Below are positions 1 to 6,424 of a DNA stretch of 7,120 bases, one piece after another. The notes under the pieces were generated by a model that was given only the letters and a program-made list of their open reading frames with translations, ran no database searches and had not been told where the DNA came from. The stretch lies in contig DCGL01000136.1 in assembly GCA_002314565.1 (NCBI GenBank), positions 1-7,120 of the forward strand, in the 5' to 3' direction. Both the position numbers and the translations under genes were made by a program. Within the stretch, counting starts at the first letter, position 1, and each line of letters starts with the position of its first letter. This DNA is from Clostridiales bacterium UBA1779. Its GTDB lineage: Bacteria; Bacillota; Clostridia; Oscillospirales; CAG-272.

Positions 1-1467
1 ACTCACGGCCATGAAGACCACATAGGGGCTATACCGTATTTTCTTCGCAGCTTCAATGTTCCGGTTTTCGGAACGGCGCTCACCATCGGAATCATCAAGA
101 ACAAGCTGAAGGAGCACAAGCTGAACTTCACGCCGAAGCTCAATACCGTTAAAGCCGGAGATCACGTAAAGCTCGGATGCTTTGATGCCGAATTCATCCA
201 CGTAAATCACTCGATACCCGATGCCTGCGCAATCGCGCTGCAGACTCCTGCGGGAATAATGATACACTCCGGCGACTTCAAGCTGGACGTTTCCCCGATT
301 GAGGGAACTATGATGGATTTGTCCCGCCTCGGTGAGCTCGGACAAAAAGGAGTTCAACTCCTTATGTGCGAATCAACCAATGCCGAGCGCAACGGTTATA
401 CTCCTTCCGAAAAAAGTGTAGGAGGAGTACTTGAAAGCGTATTCGTTGCACACAACGACAAACGCATAGTAGTCGCAACGTTCTCGTCAAACGTGCATCG
501 CGTGATGCAGATTATAGATATTTCCGTTAAATTCGGCCGCAAGGTCGCGATTACGGGACGAAGCATGGAAGCCGCCGTTCAGGCCGCAACCGAGCTCGGA
601 TATATGACTCCTCCCCCGAATACCGTAATTCCGCTGGGCGAAATGAAAAATTACGCCCCGGGACAGATTACGCTCATCACTACGGGAAGCCAGGGAGAGC
701 CGATGTCCGCACTTTACCGTATGGCATTCTCGGATCGTTCTCAGGTTGTGCTCACTCAGAATGACGTCGTCGTTCTGTCTTCAAGCATAATCCCCGGAAA
801 TGAGAAGCTCATCGGCAGAATTATCAATGAATTCGCTCATAACGGCATAAAAACGATATATGACAGTGTGTATTCAGGGGTTCACGCCTCGGGACATGCC
901 TGCTCTGAGGAAATCAAGCTGCTGATTCAGCTCTGCAAGCCTAAATTCTATATGCCCGTTCACGGCGAATACCGCCATCTCAATGCCAACCGCAATATCG
1001 CCACTTACCTTGGGAAAGACCCGGGTGAGATTATTATGGCGGATATCGGTACTGTGGTCGAGGTCGGAAAGAAATCCGCATCAATCTGCGGCACTGTTCC
1101 TTCCGGCAGAACCCTTATCGACGGACTCGGCGTCGGGGACGTCGGAAGTGCGGTGCTTCGAGACCGCAAGCATCTGTCTGAGGACGGAATGGTCATCATT
1201 TTTGCAACGGTTGACACCAATGCCAAGCTGATAATCAACCCTCCTGAGATTATTTCAAAAGGTTTCGTTTATCTTCCCGATGCGGAAGACCTGATAACCG
1301 AAGCCAAATATGCGGCAGCTGATGAACTATCAGCCGCAATCAATTCGGGACGCCGCCGTCTTGACCTTGAGAACATCAAGGACAGGGTTGGAAGAGCAGT
1401 GCTCAAGGTCCTGATAGATAAAACCGGACGTAAGCCGATGGTAATTCCGTTTATCACCGACCTTTAA
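1..1467 (+). CDS. rnj: Ribonuclease J, 5' end cut by window edge
   Basis: RNase J is a cytoplasmic metallo-beta-lactamase/beta-CASP nuclease with 5'-3' exonuclease and endonuclease activity in mRNA decay and rRNA maturation. The reading frame is open from base 1, and the first codons already encode the zinc-binding signature THGHEDHIGAIPY, so a later ATG at 259 is internal and is not the start. Other metal ligands are visible: the His of VNHSIPD (codon 208-210), the Asp of HSGDFKLD (274-276) and the His of PVHGEYRHL (961-963), which is the C-terminal beta-CASP histidine motif. The end, GRKPMVIPFITDL, matches the usual RNase J tail. 488 residues are visible against about 550 for the family, so roughly 60-75 N-terminal residues lie outside. 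Whether it is J1 or J2 cannot be told. It precedes the foldase gene by 50 bases with no terminator between, which suggests cotranscription. Confidence 0.96.
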   Translation, partial: THGHEDHIGAIPYFLRSFNVPVFGTALTIGIIKNKLKEHKLNFTPKLNTVKAGDHVKLGCFDAEFIHVNHSIPDACAIALQTPAGIMIHSGDFKLDVSPIEGTMMDLSRLGELGQKGVQLLMCESTNAERNGYTPSEKSVGGVLESVFVAHNDKRIVVATFSSNVHRVMQIIDISVKFGRKVAITGRSMEAAVQAATELGYMTPPPNTVIPLGEMKNYAPGQITLITTGSQGEPMSALYRMAFSDRSQVVLTQNDVVVLSSSIIPGNEKLIGRIINEFAHNGIKTIYDSVYSGVHASGHACSEEIKLLIQLCKPKFYMPVHGEYRHLNANRNIATYLGKDPGEIIMADIGTVVEVGKKSASICGTVPSGRTLIDGLGVGDVGSAVLRDRKHLSEDGMVIIFATVDTNAKLIINPPEIISKGFVYLPDAEDLITEAKYAAADELSAAINSGRRRLDLENIKDRVGRAVLKVLIDKTGRKPMVIPFITDL

Positions 1468-1503
1468 GTCATAAATGTAAACTAAGCTTCAAAGGCTAAA
1501 ACC

Positions 1504-1509
1504 GAAAGG
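1504..1509 (+). promoter_or_regulatory. Ribosome binding site of the foldase gene
   Basis: GAAAGG lies 8 bases before the ATG at 1518. It is a moderate Shine-Dalgarno match, and it supports this start because the basic N-terminus and membrane anchor follow directly. No promoter or terminator is evident in the 50-base gap after RNase J. Confidence 0.55.
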
Positions 1510-1517
1510 TAACGAAA

Positions 1518-3278
1518 ATGGGAAAAGGTAACAGATCCAGAACACTCCACGCTACTGAAATCATCGAGAATTCAGCACCTAAAAAATCTGCAGATAAGAG
1601 CACGACAATAACATGGATTATTGTTGCTCTTGTTGCTCTTCTGATTGCAGCTTCAATTCTGCTCAATGCTGCCAACACAAACGGTTGGGTTCTTAAATCC
1701 AAAGTGGCCGTTAAGTCAAACAACTTCAAAGTAACCGGCACTATGCTTTCTTACTTTGTATATGCTTACTATCAGCAGTATTACTATTCATATGCTTCAT
1801 ATTTCGGAATTACAACCGGAACCGCGCTCGACCAGCAGTATTATGATGAAGATAATGATATTACCTGGTTCGATTATTTTGCCAATGCTCTCTCTTCACA
1901 GCTTGCACAGTCACTTTCTCTCTGCGAGGAAGCCAAGGCCCGCGGAATTACTCTTGATTCCACAGAAACAAGCAACATCGATTCTCAGATTGATGAAATC
2001 AAATCAGCCGCAAAGACAAACGGCTACACAACAAGCACATATCTCAGTCTGATGTTCGGCAATGGCGTAACCGAGAGTGACGTCCGCACTGCTATGGAAA
2101 TCTCCACTCTTGCAAGCAAGTGCTACAATGAACTTTATGACGAAGAAAAGGCCAAGCTCACTGAGAGCGACGTTCAGGGATATTTCGAGGCAAATCCCTC
2201 AAAGTTCCTCTCAGCCGATACGCTTCAGTATACTTTCAAGGCTACAATGACCACAGCTGATGCCGAAGCTACCGAAGCTGAAACCGCTCAGTACACAGCC
2301 GACAAGGAAAATATGCTTGCAAAGGCCAATGCTCTCAAGGCTGCTGCCACAAGCGAAGATGCTTTCAAGCAGTGGATTCTTGACGATCTCACAAATGCTG
2401 ATTCCGCAAAGGCTCTCTTCGACACCAACTTTGCTACTGCCTCTTCCGTCATCGCCGAAGAAAACCTTCCTTCCGATGAAGTAAAGACAGAGGCTCTTAC
2501 AAAGATTCTTGATTACATCAAGGCTTCTGCTGTAAATCCCGACACTTCAGCTCCTGATTGGGGTAATGCTGTTTATTCTTCTGCTTTCAATGCAGTATGC
2601 AGCAATATGTACTCCTCAATTATTACTTCAACCTACAACACACTTGCTGTTGACGACGTTACATACGAAGAGCCCAATGCAGAGACTGCTTCCGATACTG
2701 CAAAGTTCCTGTTCGCAGCTGAAAGAGCTGTCGGTGACGTTGAAGTTATTACCGCCGAAGGTGAAACCGAATCCACCTACACTGTTATCTTCGTAACAAA
2801 GACAGCCGCTGCTGACGATACTCCCACAAGAAGTGTTGCTCATATCCTGCTCACAGGTGCTGTTTACGGATATGATGACGAAGAGACTCAGGATCCCGCT
2901 TCCACAGCTGCTCAGACAAAGGCTTCCGAGGTTCTCAACGAGTACCTCGATACAGACAGAACTCTTGATGACTTCCTTGCAATCGGTGAAAAGTACACTG
3001 AAGACAGCAGCGTCGAATATGATGACGTAGTCGAGGGCGATATGGCTACAGAGTTCAACGACTGGCTGTTCTCTTCCGAAAGATACGAGGGTAACGTTGA
3101 CATTATCAAGACCGACTACGGATATCACGTAATGTACTATATCGGCGAAGGAGTTGCAACCTGGTATGCTCAGGCCCGTACGTCCCTCACTTCCGAGAAG
3201 ATGACAGAGATGTATGACACTCTTGCCGAAAAGTACAACGTAACAATCAACGATAAGGTTGTTAAGACCGTCGAATAA
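1518..3278 (+). CDS. Membrane-anchored PpiC/SurA-type peptidyl-prolyl isomerase (foldase)
   Basis: This is a probable extracytoplasmic foldase that helps exported proteins fold and isomerises Xaa-Pro bonds. The 586-residue protein starts with a polar, basic segment (1-29), then a single hydrophobic helix at about 31-50. No lipobox cysteine follows, so it is a helix-anchored protein with the bulk outside, unlike lipoprotein PrsA. Residues about 70-235 look like a SurA/trigger-type chaperone helical region. A low-complexity Ala/Glu/Thr-rich stretch covers about 240-300. The parvulin domain is at about 437-545, beginning SVAHILLTG (His442) and ending with DYGYHVMYYIGEG; both are typical of PpiC domains. 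A tyrosine-dense patch at 79-95 is unusual. The protein is acidic apart from its N-terminus. The gene sits between RNase J and a zinc-ribbon gene that starts 5 bases after its stop. The fold assignment is firm; whether the isomerase is catalytically active is inferred. Confidence 0.88.
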   Translation: MGKGNRSRTLHATEIIENSAPKKSADKSTTITWIIVALVALLIAASILLNAANTNGWVLKSKVAVKSNNFKVTGTMLSYFVYAYYQQYYYSYASYFGITTGTALDQQYYDEDNDITWFDYFANALSSQLAQSLSLCEEAKARGITLDSTETSNIDSQIDEIKSAAKTNGYTTSTYLSLMFGNGVTESDVRTAMEISTLASKCYNELYDEEKAKLTESDVQGYFEANPSKFLSADTLQYTFKATMTTADAEATEAETAQYTADKENMLAKANALKAAATSEDAFKQWILDDLTNADSAKALFDTNFATASSVIAEENLPSDEVKTEALTKILDYIKASAVNPDTSAPDWGNAVYSSAFNAVCSNMYSSIITSTYNTLAVDDVTYEEPNAETASDTAKFLFAAERAVGDVEVITAEGETESTYTVIFVTKTAAADDTPTRSVAHILLTGAVYGYDDEETQDPASTAAQTKASEVLNEYLDTDRTLDDFLAIGEKYTEDSSVEYDDVVEGDMATEFNDWLFSSERYEGNVDIIKTDYGYHVMYYIGEGVATWYAQARTSLTSEKMTEMYDTLAEKYNVTINDKVVKTVE

Positions 3279-3283
3279 GAAAA

Positions 3284-3994
3284 ATGAATCAGAAGTCAGG
3301 GGCAAGAGTTCCCGCTGAAGGAGCACGCATAGCGGCATACAGATGTCCGTTTTGCGGAAGCGGCGTAATGAGCGCCGTCAATATTGCCGGTCTGACTGCG
3401 ACCGACGGCAAAATGAACCGTTTCCGTCTTCGCTGTGCCAATCCGGAGTGCCCGTCTGTCAAAGAAGGGCTCAGAGCCGGGATGGACGTCGAGGCCGTTG
3501 ATAACGAAAAGATACGTTTTACCGTTCCCTGTATCGTATGCGGTGGAACTCACAGCGCTGAAGTCAGCAGGAGCTTGCTTGAAAAGCGTGAAATCTTTAT
3601 GCTTCAGTGCCCGAATTACGGGGTTGACATCTGTTTTACAGGAGAACTTAAAAACGTAAAATATGAGCTCTCGCGTTCGGAGCTCGAATTGCTCGATATG
3701 ATGGGTGAAGGCGATGCCGCAGACATCGGCCTTGAGGCTGATAAGTCGAAAGCGCTGCCGGATCCGGAAATCAGCGAGCGGATTATTGCCGCAGTCCGCT
3801 GCCTTGAGGACGAAGACCTGGTCTGTTGCCGCTGCAGTGACGAAGAACGCAAGGGGCGCGAGCTTGAAATAACTCAGGAGCCCGAAAACATCTGCATCCG
3901 CTGCAAAAAATGCGGAGCAAAGAAAAAGATACCCGCTGTGTCAGTCATCGCCGCCGAAGATTTTCTTATGTGCGACAGCCTGACACTCGAATAA
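3284..3994 (+). CDS. Unrecognised cysteine-rich protein with three probable zinc ribbons
   Basis: I do not recognise this 236-residue protein. It contains three cysteine clusters that look like zinc-ribbon knuckles. The first is C21PFCG with C51 and C56. The second is C83IVCGG with C109 and C117. The third is C181/C182/C184 with C204, C207 and C210 (CIRCKKCG). A long charged, helical linker (about 120-180) separates the second and third. There is no signal peptide or membrane segment, so it should be cytoplasmic. The ATG is 5 bases after the foldase stop with only a weak A-rich leader and no clear Shine-Dalgarno, which points to translational coupling. No other in-frame start precedes the first ribbon closely, so this start is preferred. 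Zinc-ribbon proteins often bind nucleic acid or partner proteins, but nothing here fixes a function. Its place behind RNase J makes an RNA-related role thinkable, as inference only. Confidence 0.8.
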   Translation: MNQKSGARVPAEGARIAAYRCPFCGSGVMSAVNIAGLTATDGKMNRFRLRCANPECPSVKEGLRAGMDVEAVDNEKIRFTVPCIVCGGTHSAEVSRSLLEKREIFMLQCPNYGVDICFTGELKNVKYELSRSELELLDMMGEGDAADIGLEADKSKALPDPEISERIIAAVRCLEDEDLVCCRCSDEERKGRELEITQEPENICIRCKKCGAKKKIPAVSVIAAEDFLMCDSLTLE

Positions 3995-3999
3995 AAAAC

Positions 4000-4028
4000 G
4001 ACTGAAGGCCCGTTCCGAGCCTTCAGTC
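4000..4028. terminator. 10-bp perfect hairpin after the operon, best oriented as a leftward terminator
   Basis: GACTGAAGGC (4000-4009) pairs perfectly with GCCTTCAGTC (4019-4028) around a 9-base loop. On the + strand it is preceded by AAAAAA and followed only by CTT and the tRNA-like sequence. On the minus strand the stem is followed by GTTTTTTAT, a proper U-tract. It lies 5 bases after the zinc-ribbon stop codon. It may end the operon weakly and also block leftward transcription entering from the tRNA/recombinase side. Confidence 0.7.
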
Positions 4029-4032
4029 CTTC

Positions 4033-4096
4033 CGGGATGTAGCGCAGTTGGTAGCGCGCCTGGTTTGGGAGCAAGACTACGCTCGCTGCCTCCCGG
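4033..4096 (+). pseudogene. Broken tRNA-Pro (UGG) remnant
   Basis: The first 38 bases (4033-4070) match a normal bacterial tRNA-Pro: acceptor strand CGGGATG, bases TA, D-arm GCGC-AGTTGGTA-GCGC, then CCTGG and the anticodon loop TTTGGGA with anticodon TGG. After that the gene fails. The expected CCAGG that should close the anticodon stem is replaced by GCAAG, and there is no variable loop or T-arm (no GGTTCRAATCC) before the next tRNA. TCCCGG at 4091-4096 can pair with CCGGGA at 4032-4037, giving an acceptor-like closure, but only 20 bases separate it from the anticodon loop, against about 27 needed. I infer a tRNA-Pro gene destroyed by insertion, deletion or misassembly inside the anticodon arm. 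A functional tRNA is unlikely. Confidence 0.7.
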
Positions 4097-4154
4097 TGTG
4101 AAAACCTTCAAAAAACGGCGTTAAACGGGCATTTTCGGCGTATTTCAAAAATCT

Positions 4155-4186
4155 TTGTTGTGTCAAGCTTGGGTTTGACCCAACAA
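4155..4186. repeat. Inverted repeat (hairpin) between the two tRNA-Pro sequences
   Basis: TTGTTG (4155-4160) pairs with CAACAA (4181-4186), with TCAA/TTGA pairing inside. Alternatively TTGGGT (4169-4174) pairs with ACCCAA (4178-4183) around a three-base loop. No U-tract follows on either strand, so it is not a standard terminator. The stretch 4097-4230 contains no reading frame or RNA gene that I can recognise. The role of the hairpin is unknown. Confidence 0.45.
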
Positions 4187-4215
4187 TTGACCACAACGGG
4201 AAATCGGCTTGGCAG

Positions 4216-4221
4216 TACAAT
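4216..4221 (+). promoter_or_regulatory. Possible -10 box of the intact tRNA-Pro gene
   Basis: TACAAT ends 9 bases before the tRNA 5' end, a suitable place for a -10 element of a tRNA promoter. The nearest good -35 match, TTGACC at 4187-4192, is 23 bases upstream, which is too far for normal spacing. At 16-18 bases only poor matches are seen. The call is therefore weak. Confidence 0.3.
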
Positions 4222-4230
4222 TTCATATTA

Positions 4231-4306
4231 CGGGGTGTGGCTCAGTTGGTAGAGCGGGCGCTTTGGGAGCGTCAGGCCGCAGGTTCAAATCCTGTCACTC
4301 CGACCA
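4231..4306 (+). tRNA. tRNA-Pro (anticodon UGG), CCA encoded
   Basis: The cloverleaf is complete. The acceptor stem is CGGGGTG paired with CACTCCG (one G-U). The D-arm is GCTC-AGTTGGTA-GAGC. The anticodon arm is GGCGC-TTTGGGA-GCGTC with anticodon TGG. The T-arm is GCAGG-TTCAAAT-CCTGT. The discriminator base is A at 4303 and CCA is encoded at 4304-4306. It reads proline codons CCA/CCG and possibly more by wobble. A strong terminator starts 2 bases later, so it seems to be a single-gene transcription unit. It differs at many positions from the tRNA-Pro remnant at 4033, so the two are not recent identical copies. Confidence 0.95.
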
Positions 4307-4307
4307 T

Positions 4308-4351
4308 ATCGAGTATTCATAAGGGATTTGACTTATGAATACTCGATTTTT
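4308..4351 (+). terminator. Strong rho-independent terminator after tRNA-Pro
   Basis: A 16-bp perfect stem, 4308-4323 with 4332-4347, encloses the 8-base loop GGATTTGA. It is followed by TTTT, a C and TTT. It starts two bases after the tRNA CCA. A second, overlapping hairpin (TCGATTT 4343-4349 with AAATCGA 4357-4363) shares its right arm. The serine-recombinase element probably ends close by. Confidence 0.88.
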
Positions 4352-4379
4352 CTTTGAAATCGACATTCTTCTTATGTAT

Positions 4380-4400
4380 GAGCAGGCATTGTGCCTGCTC
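4380..4400 (-). terminator. Hairpin just after the recombinase stop
   Basis: GAGCAGGC (4380-4387) pairs perfectly with GCCTGCTC (4393-4400) around the loop ATTGT. On the minus strand it lies 7 bases beyond the recombinase stop codon, so it is placed to end that transcript. The sequence after it on the minus strand (ATACATAAG) is not a U-tract, so termination strength is doubtful. It could instead belong to the element end. Confidence 0.5.
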
Positions 4401-4407
4401 TCTTTCG

Positions 4408-6123
4408 TTATGCGGACATTGTGGGGATATACTCTACCGCAACGCCTTTTCGTGTGTCAGCTTTGTAATTCTTACGAAAATAGTTATCAGGCAGTTCAAT
4501 ATAGCCCACAAACCGATAGTAAATCACGATCCTCTGCGTCCGGCTTTTGCCTACACCCTCCGTTTCGTAAACATCGATATGGTCGATCAGTTCACGAAGC
4601 AGCGGAGCGGTCAGTTTGTCCATTTCCATAAACCTGCGGATTGCGTGGATGAAATTGTCCCGTTCCTGCTGCCGGCTTCCCATATCAGCAAGCTTTTTAC
4701 GAAGATCGGTCATTTTGGTTTTCAGTTCCAACCGCTCCATCTCATATTTGTGAGATAACTGCATAAACCATTCATCGGATACTTTGCCGATAGCATTGTC
4801 CTCGTAAAGCTTTTCATACAGTTTGGACACCGTGTCGTTTCGTACAACCGCCTTCTGCAAATCTGCCTCCGCCTGTTGCTGTTCTTTCAGCAGTTCCTTG
4901 TTCGTTTTCTGAGCAAGAAGATCAGCAAAGGCATCCTCGTCAATTCGCAGAAAGTCCGCCATACGGCGAAGTTCAAGCATTACAACCTGTTCCACGGAAT
5001 CCGCACGAACATAATGTCGACTCTTACAAGTTCCACGGTAATCGACTGTATTGTTCGCACATACGAAAAAGTGAATATCCTTGTTAATGGTATTCGTATG
5101 ATGCCGCATTTTGCTGTGGCAGTCACCGCAGAAAAGTAAATCGCTGAAAATGCTTTTGGTAGCATTGTTGGGCTTCGGCGCACGGCGCTTTGTTTTTGCG
5201 GTAAGTCGTTGTATCTGCTCGAAGGTTGCCCGGTCGATAATCGGCTCGTGAACGTCTTTGAAGATTACCCAATTTTCCTTTGGATTTTCAAGACGGGTTT
5301 TGTTCTTAAAATTCTTGGAGTAAGTCTTGAAATTGATGATGTCACCACAGTATTCCTGCTGAGCAAGAATTTTCTGTATGGTGGTTTTACACCATCGGTA
5401 AGGATTGGGCTGTGTTTTTTTACCGCCTCTGCCGAGACCTTTGCTCTGCCAGTATGCCATCGGATTTAGGATCTTTTCTTCCTGCAAGGTGCGGGCAATG
5501 GTTTCATTGCCGTTCCCTTCAACGCACATTTTGAAGATGCGCTTTACGATTGCCGCCGATTCGGGATCTATAATCCATTTTTTCTTGTTCTCCGGGGATT
5601 TCATATACCCGTAAGGCGGTTGAGAAAGGGGTTCACCGGCATTGCCACGCAGACGGTGGGAAGAACGCACCTTCTTTGAAATATCCCTTGCGTACATTTC
5701 GTTCAGAATATTCTTGAACGGTGCAATCTCGCTCTCGCCTTCGTCACTGTCGATACCGTCGTTTACGGCAATGAAGCGTACATTGTGATCTGGAAAATAA
5801 CTGTCCGTGTAGTTGCCGACGGAAACGTAATCACGACCGAGACGGGATAAGTCTTTTACCATAACGGCAGTAACGTATCCCATCTCGATATCCTCAATCA
5901 TCTGCTGAAACGAGGGACGGTTGAAGTTCGTGCCCGTATAACCGTCATCCACATAAAAGCGTGTATTTGTAAGTCCTAATTCCTTTGCTTTCTGAGAGAG
6001 TAATTTTTTCTGATTAGCAATGGAGTTACTCTCACTTTCGGTACCATCGTCACGGGATAAACGGTTGTATAGCGCAGTGATACCGATTTCTTCTGTTATA
6101 AGTTTTCTTTTCTTCGACTGCAT
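4408..6123 (-). CDS. Large serine recombinase (TnpX/TndX-like site-specific integrase)
   Basis: This enzyme cuts and joins DNA at attachment sites to integrate and excise its element. The 571 residues hold all expected parts. The resolvase catalytic domain (about 13-155) has the nucleophile Ser23 in YNRLSRDD, DGYTGTNFNRPSF and the Arg-rich VKDLSRLGRDY. The recombinase DNA-binding domain (about 165-300) begins PPYGYMKSPENKKKWIIDP. A zinc ribbon has Cys332, Cys335, Cys355 and Cys366. A coiled coil (about 400-485) is followed by a C-terminal DUF4368-like segment with RIVIYYRFVGYIELP. No key residue is missing and no frameshift is seen, so the protein may be active. The ATG directly follows the TAA of the TnpW-like gene, with AAAGGAGG five bases upstream. 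The family fits Tn4451/CTn elements of Clostridia; the exact subgroup is not certain. Confidence 0.94.
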   Translation of the reverse strand: MQSKKRKLITEEIGITALYNRLSRDDGTESESNSIANQKKLLSQKAKELGLTNTRFYVDDGYTGTNFNRPSFQQMIEDIEMGYVTAVMVKDLSRLGRDYVSVGNYTDSYFPDHNVRFIAVNDGIDSDEGESEIAPFKNILNEMYARDISKKVRSSHRLRGNAGEPLSQPPYGYMKSPENKKKWIIDPESAAIVKRIFKMCVEGNGNETIARTLQEEKILNPMAYWQSKGLGRGGKKTQPNPYRWCKTTIQKILAQQEYCGDIINFKTYSKNFKNKTRLENPKENWVIFKDVHEPIIDRATFEQIQRLTAKTKRRAPKPNNATKSIFSDLLFCGDCHSKMRHHTNTINKDIHFFVCANNTVDYRGTCKSRHYVRADSVEQVVMLELRRMADFLRIDEDAFADLLAQKTNKELLKEQQQAEADLQKAVVRNDTVSKLYEKLYEDNAIGKVSDEWFMQLSHKYEMERLELKTKMTDLRKKLADMGSRQQERDNFIHAIRRFMEMDKLTAPLLRELIDHIDVYETEGVGKSRTQRIVIYYRFVGYIELPDNYFRKNYKADTRKGVAVEYIPTMSA

Positions 6124-6357
6124 TTAGTCCTCCTTTCCGGCAGCCGAATACACATATTCCTCTGCCATTTTATCATCCGATGGCTGATCCATCAAATCTA
6201 TCATTTCATTGGTGATTGCTTTCTCAAAACGGGAGCGAATTGAGTTTTCCGAATCGGGCTTTTCAAAACGGGCAGACACAATATACGTTACTCCGTTGAG
6301 CTTGTATTCCCGTTCACCGGGAAGCAATCCGCAAACCCATCCTTTTAATCTTTTCAT
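6124..6357 (-). CDS. Small TnpW-like element protein
   Basis: This 77-residue protein resembles the TnpW family found next to large serine recombinases of Tn4451-type elements. The core is LNGVTYIVSARFEKPDSE, a short beta-rich segment, followed by a helical acidic tail (RSRFEKAITNEMIDLMDQ). Its biochemical role is not established; excision or regulation of recombinase expression are guesses. The N-terminus, MKRLKGWVCGLLPGERE, is basic. A strong AAAAGGAGG lies 8 bases before its ATG, and its stop codon abuts the recombinase ATG, so the two are certainly one operon and probably translationally coupled. The family match is from memory of the motif and is less sure than the gene itself. Confidence 0.75.
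   Translation of the reverse strand: MKRLKGWVCGLLPGEREYKLNGVTYIVSARFEKPDSENSIRSRFEKAITNEMIDLMDQPSDDKMAEEYVYSAAGKED
6129..6136 (-). promoter_or_regulatory. Ribosome binding site of the recombinase, inside the TnpW-like gene
   Basis: AAAGGAGG on the minus strand lies 5 bases before the recombinase ATG and overlaps the last codons of the TnpW-like gene. It fixes the recombinase start. Confidence 0.8.
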
Positions 6358-6365
6358 ATTCGTTT

Positions 6366-6374
6366 CCTCCTTTT
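6366..6374 (-). promoter_or_regulatory. Ribosome binding site of the TnpW-like gene
   Basis: AAAAGGAGG on the minus strand lies 8 bases before the ATG at 6357 and supports that start. No promoter for this operon is visible before the sequence changes to pilin coding at about 6400, so the native promoter is probably missing or lies further upstream in the element. Confidence 0.8.
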
Positions 6375-6399
6375 CATTTATCTTGAATCTCGATCACGC

Positions 6400-6424
6400 T
6401 GCTTTGGTAGCCACTGTCGAGGGC
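6400..6424 (+). repeat. 25-base direct repeat, copy 1, at the element/pilin junction
   Basis: These 25 bases encode (from 6401) ALVATVEG and are identical to 7096-7120. Identity begins exactly where pilin-like coding begins: the bases before (CACGC against AAAGG) differ. The offset is 696 bases, or 232 codons, about two pilin domains. Confidence 0.9.

Larger units (their letters stand above)
4352..6400. mobile_element. Integration module of a Tn4451/ICE-like element; ends not resolved
   Basis: The large serine recombinase and its TnpW-like partner mark one end of a mobilisable or conjugative element. In such elements the recombinase gene usually lies at an end and reads outward, so the boundary should fall between the tRNA terminator and the recombinase stop codon (about 4307-4408). 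The exact att site cannot be fixed from one copy. On the other side, element-type sequence stops at about 6400 where pilin-like coding begins. No relaxase, transfer or cargo genes are seen in the window, so either the element is cut down to its integration module or the contig is misjoined at 6400. Confidence 0.6.

Noticed and set aside
2628..3338. Minus strand open frame of 236 codons under the foldase gene
   Set aside because: It is antisense to the parvulin domain and has no ribosome binding site or family features. It is a shadow of biased codon use.
4071..4230. Group I intron splitting the tRNA-Pro
   Set aside because: About 160 bases is too short, no intron core is visible, and the two flanking tRNA parts do not fit together as one gene because the second is already complete.
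4033..4306. tRNA-Pro as the direct target of the serine recombinase
   Set aside because: Large serine recombinases of this type do not usually use tRNA genes, and the intact tRNA with its terminator lies outside the probable element end. The closeness may be chance or reflect another, earlier element.
4335..4758. Two overlapping + strand frames beyond the tRNA terminator
   Set aside because: They are mostly antisense to the recombinase C-terminus, which has strong family evidence.
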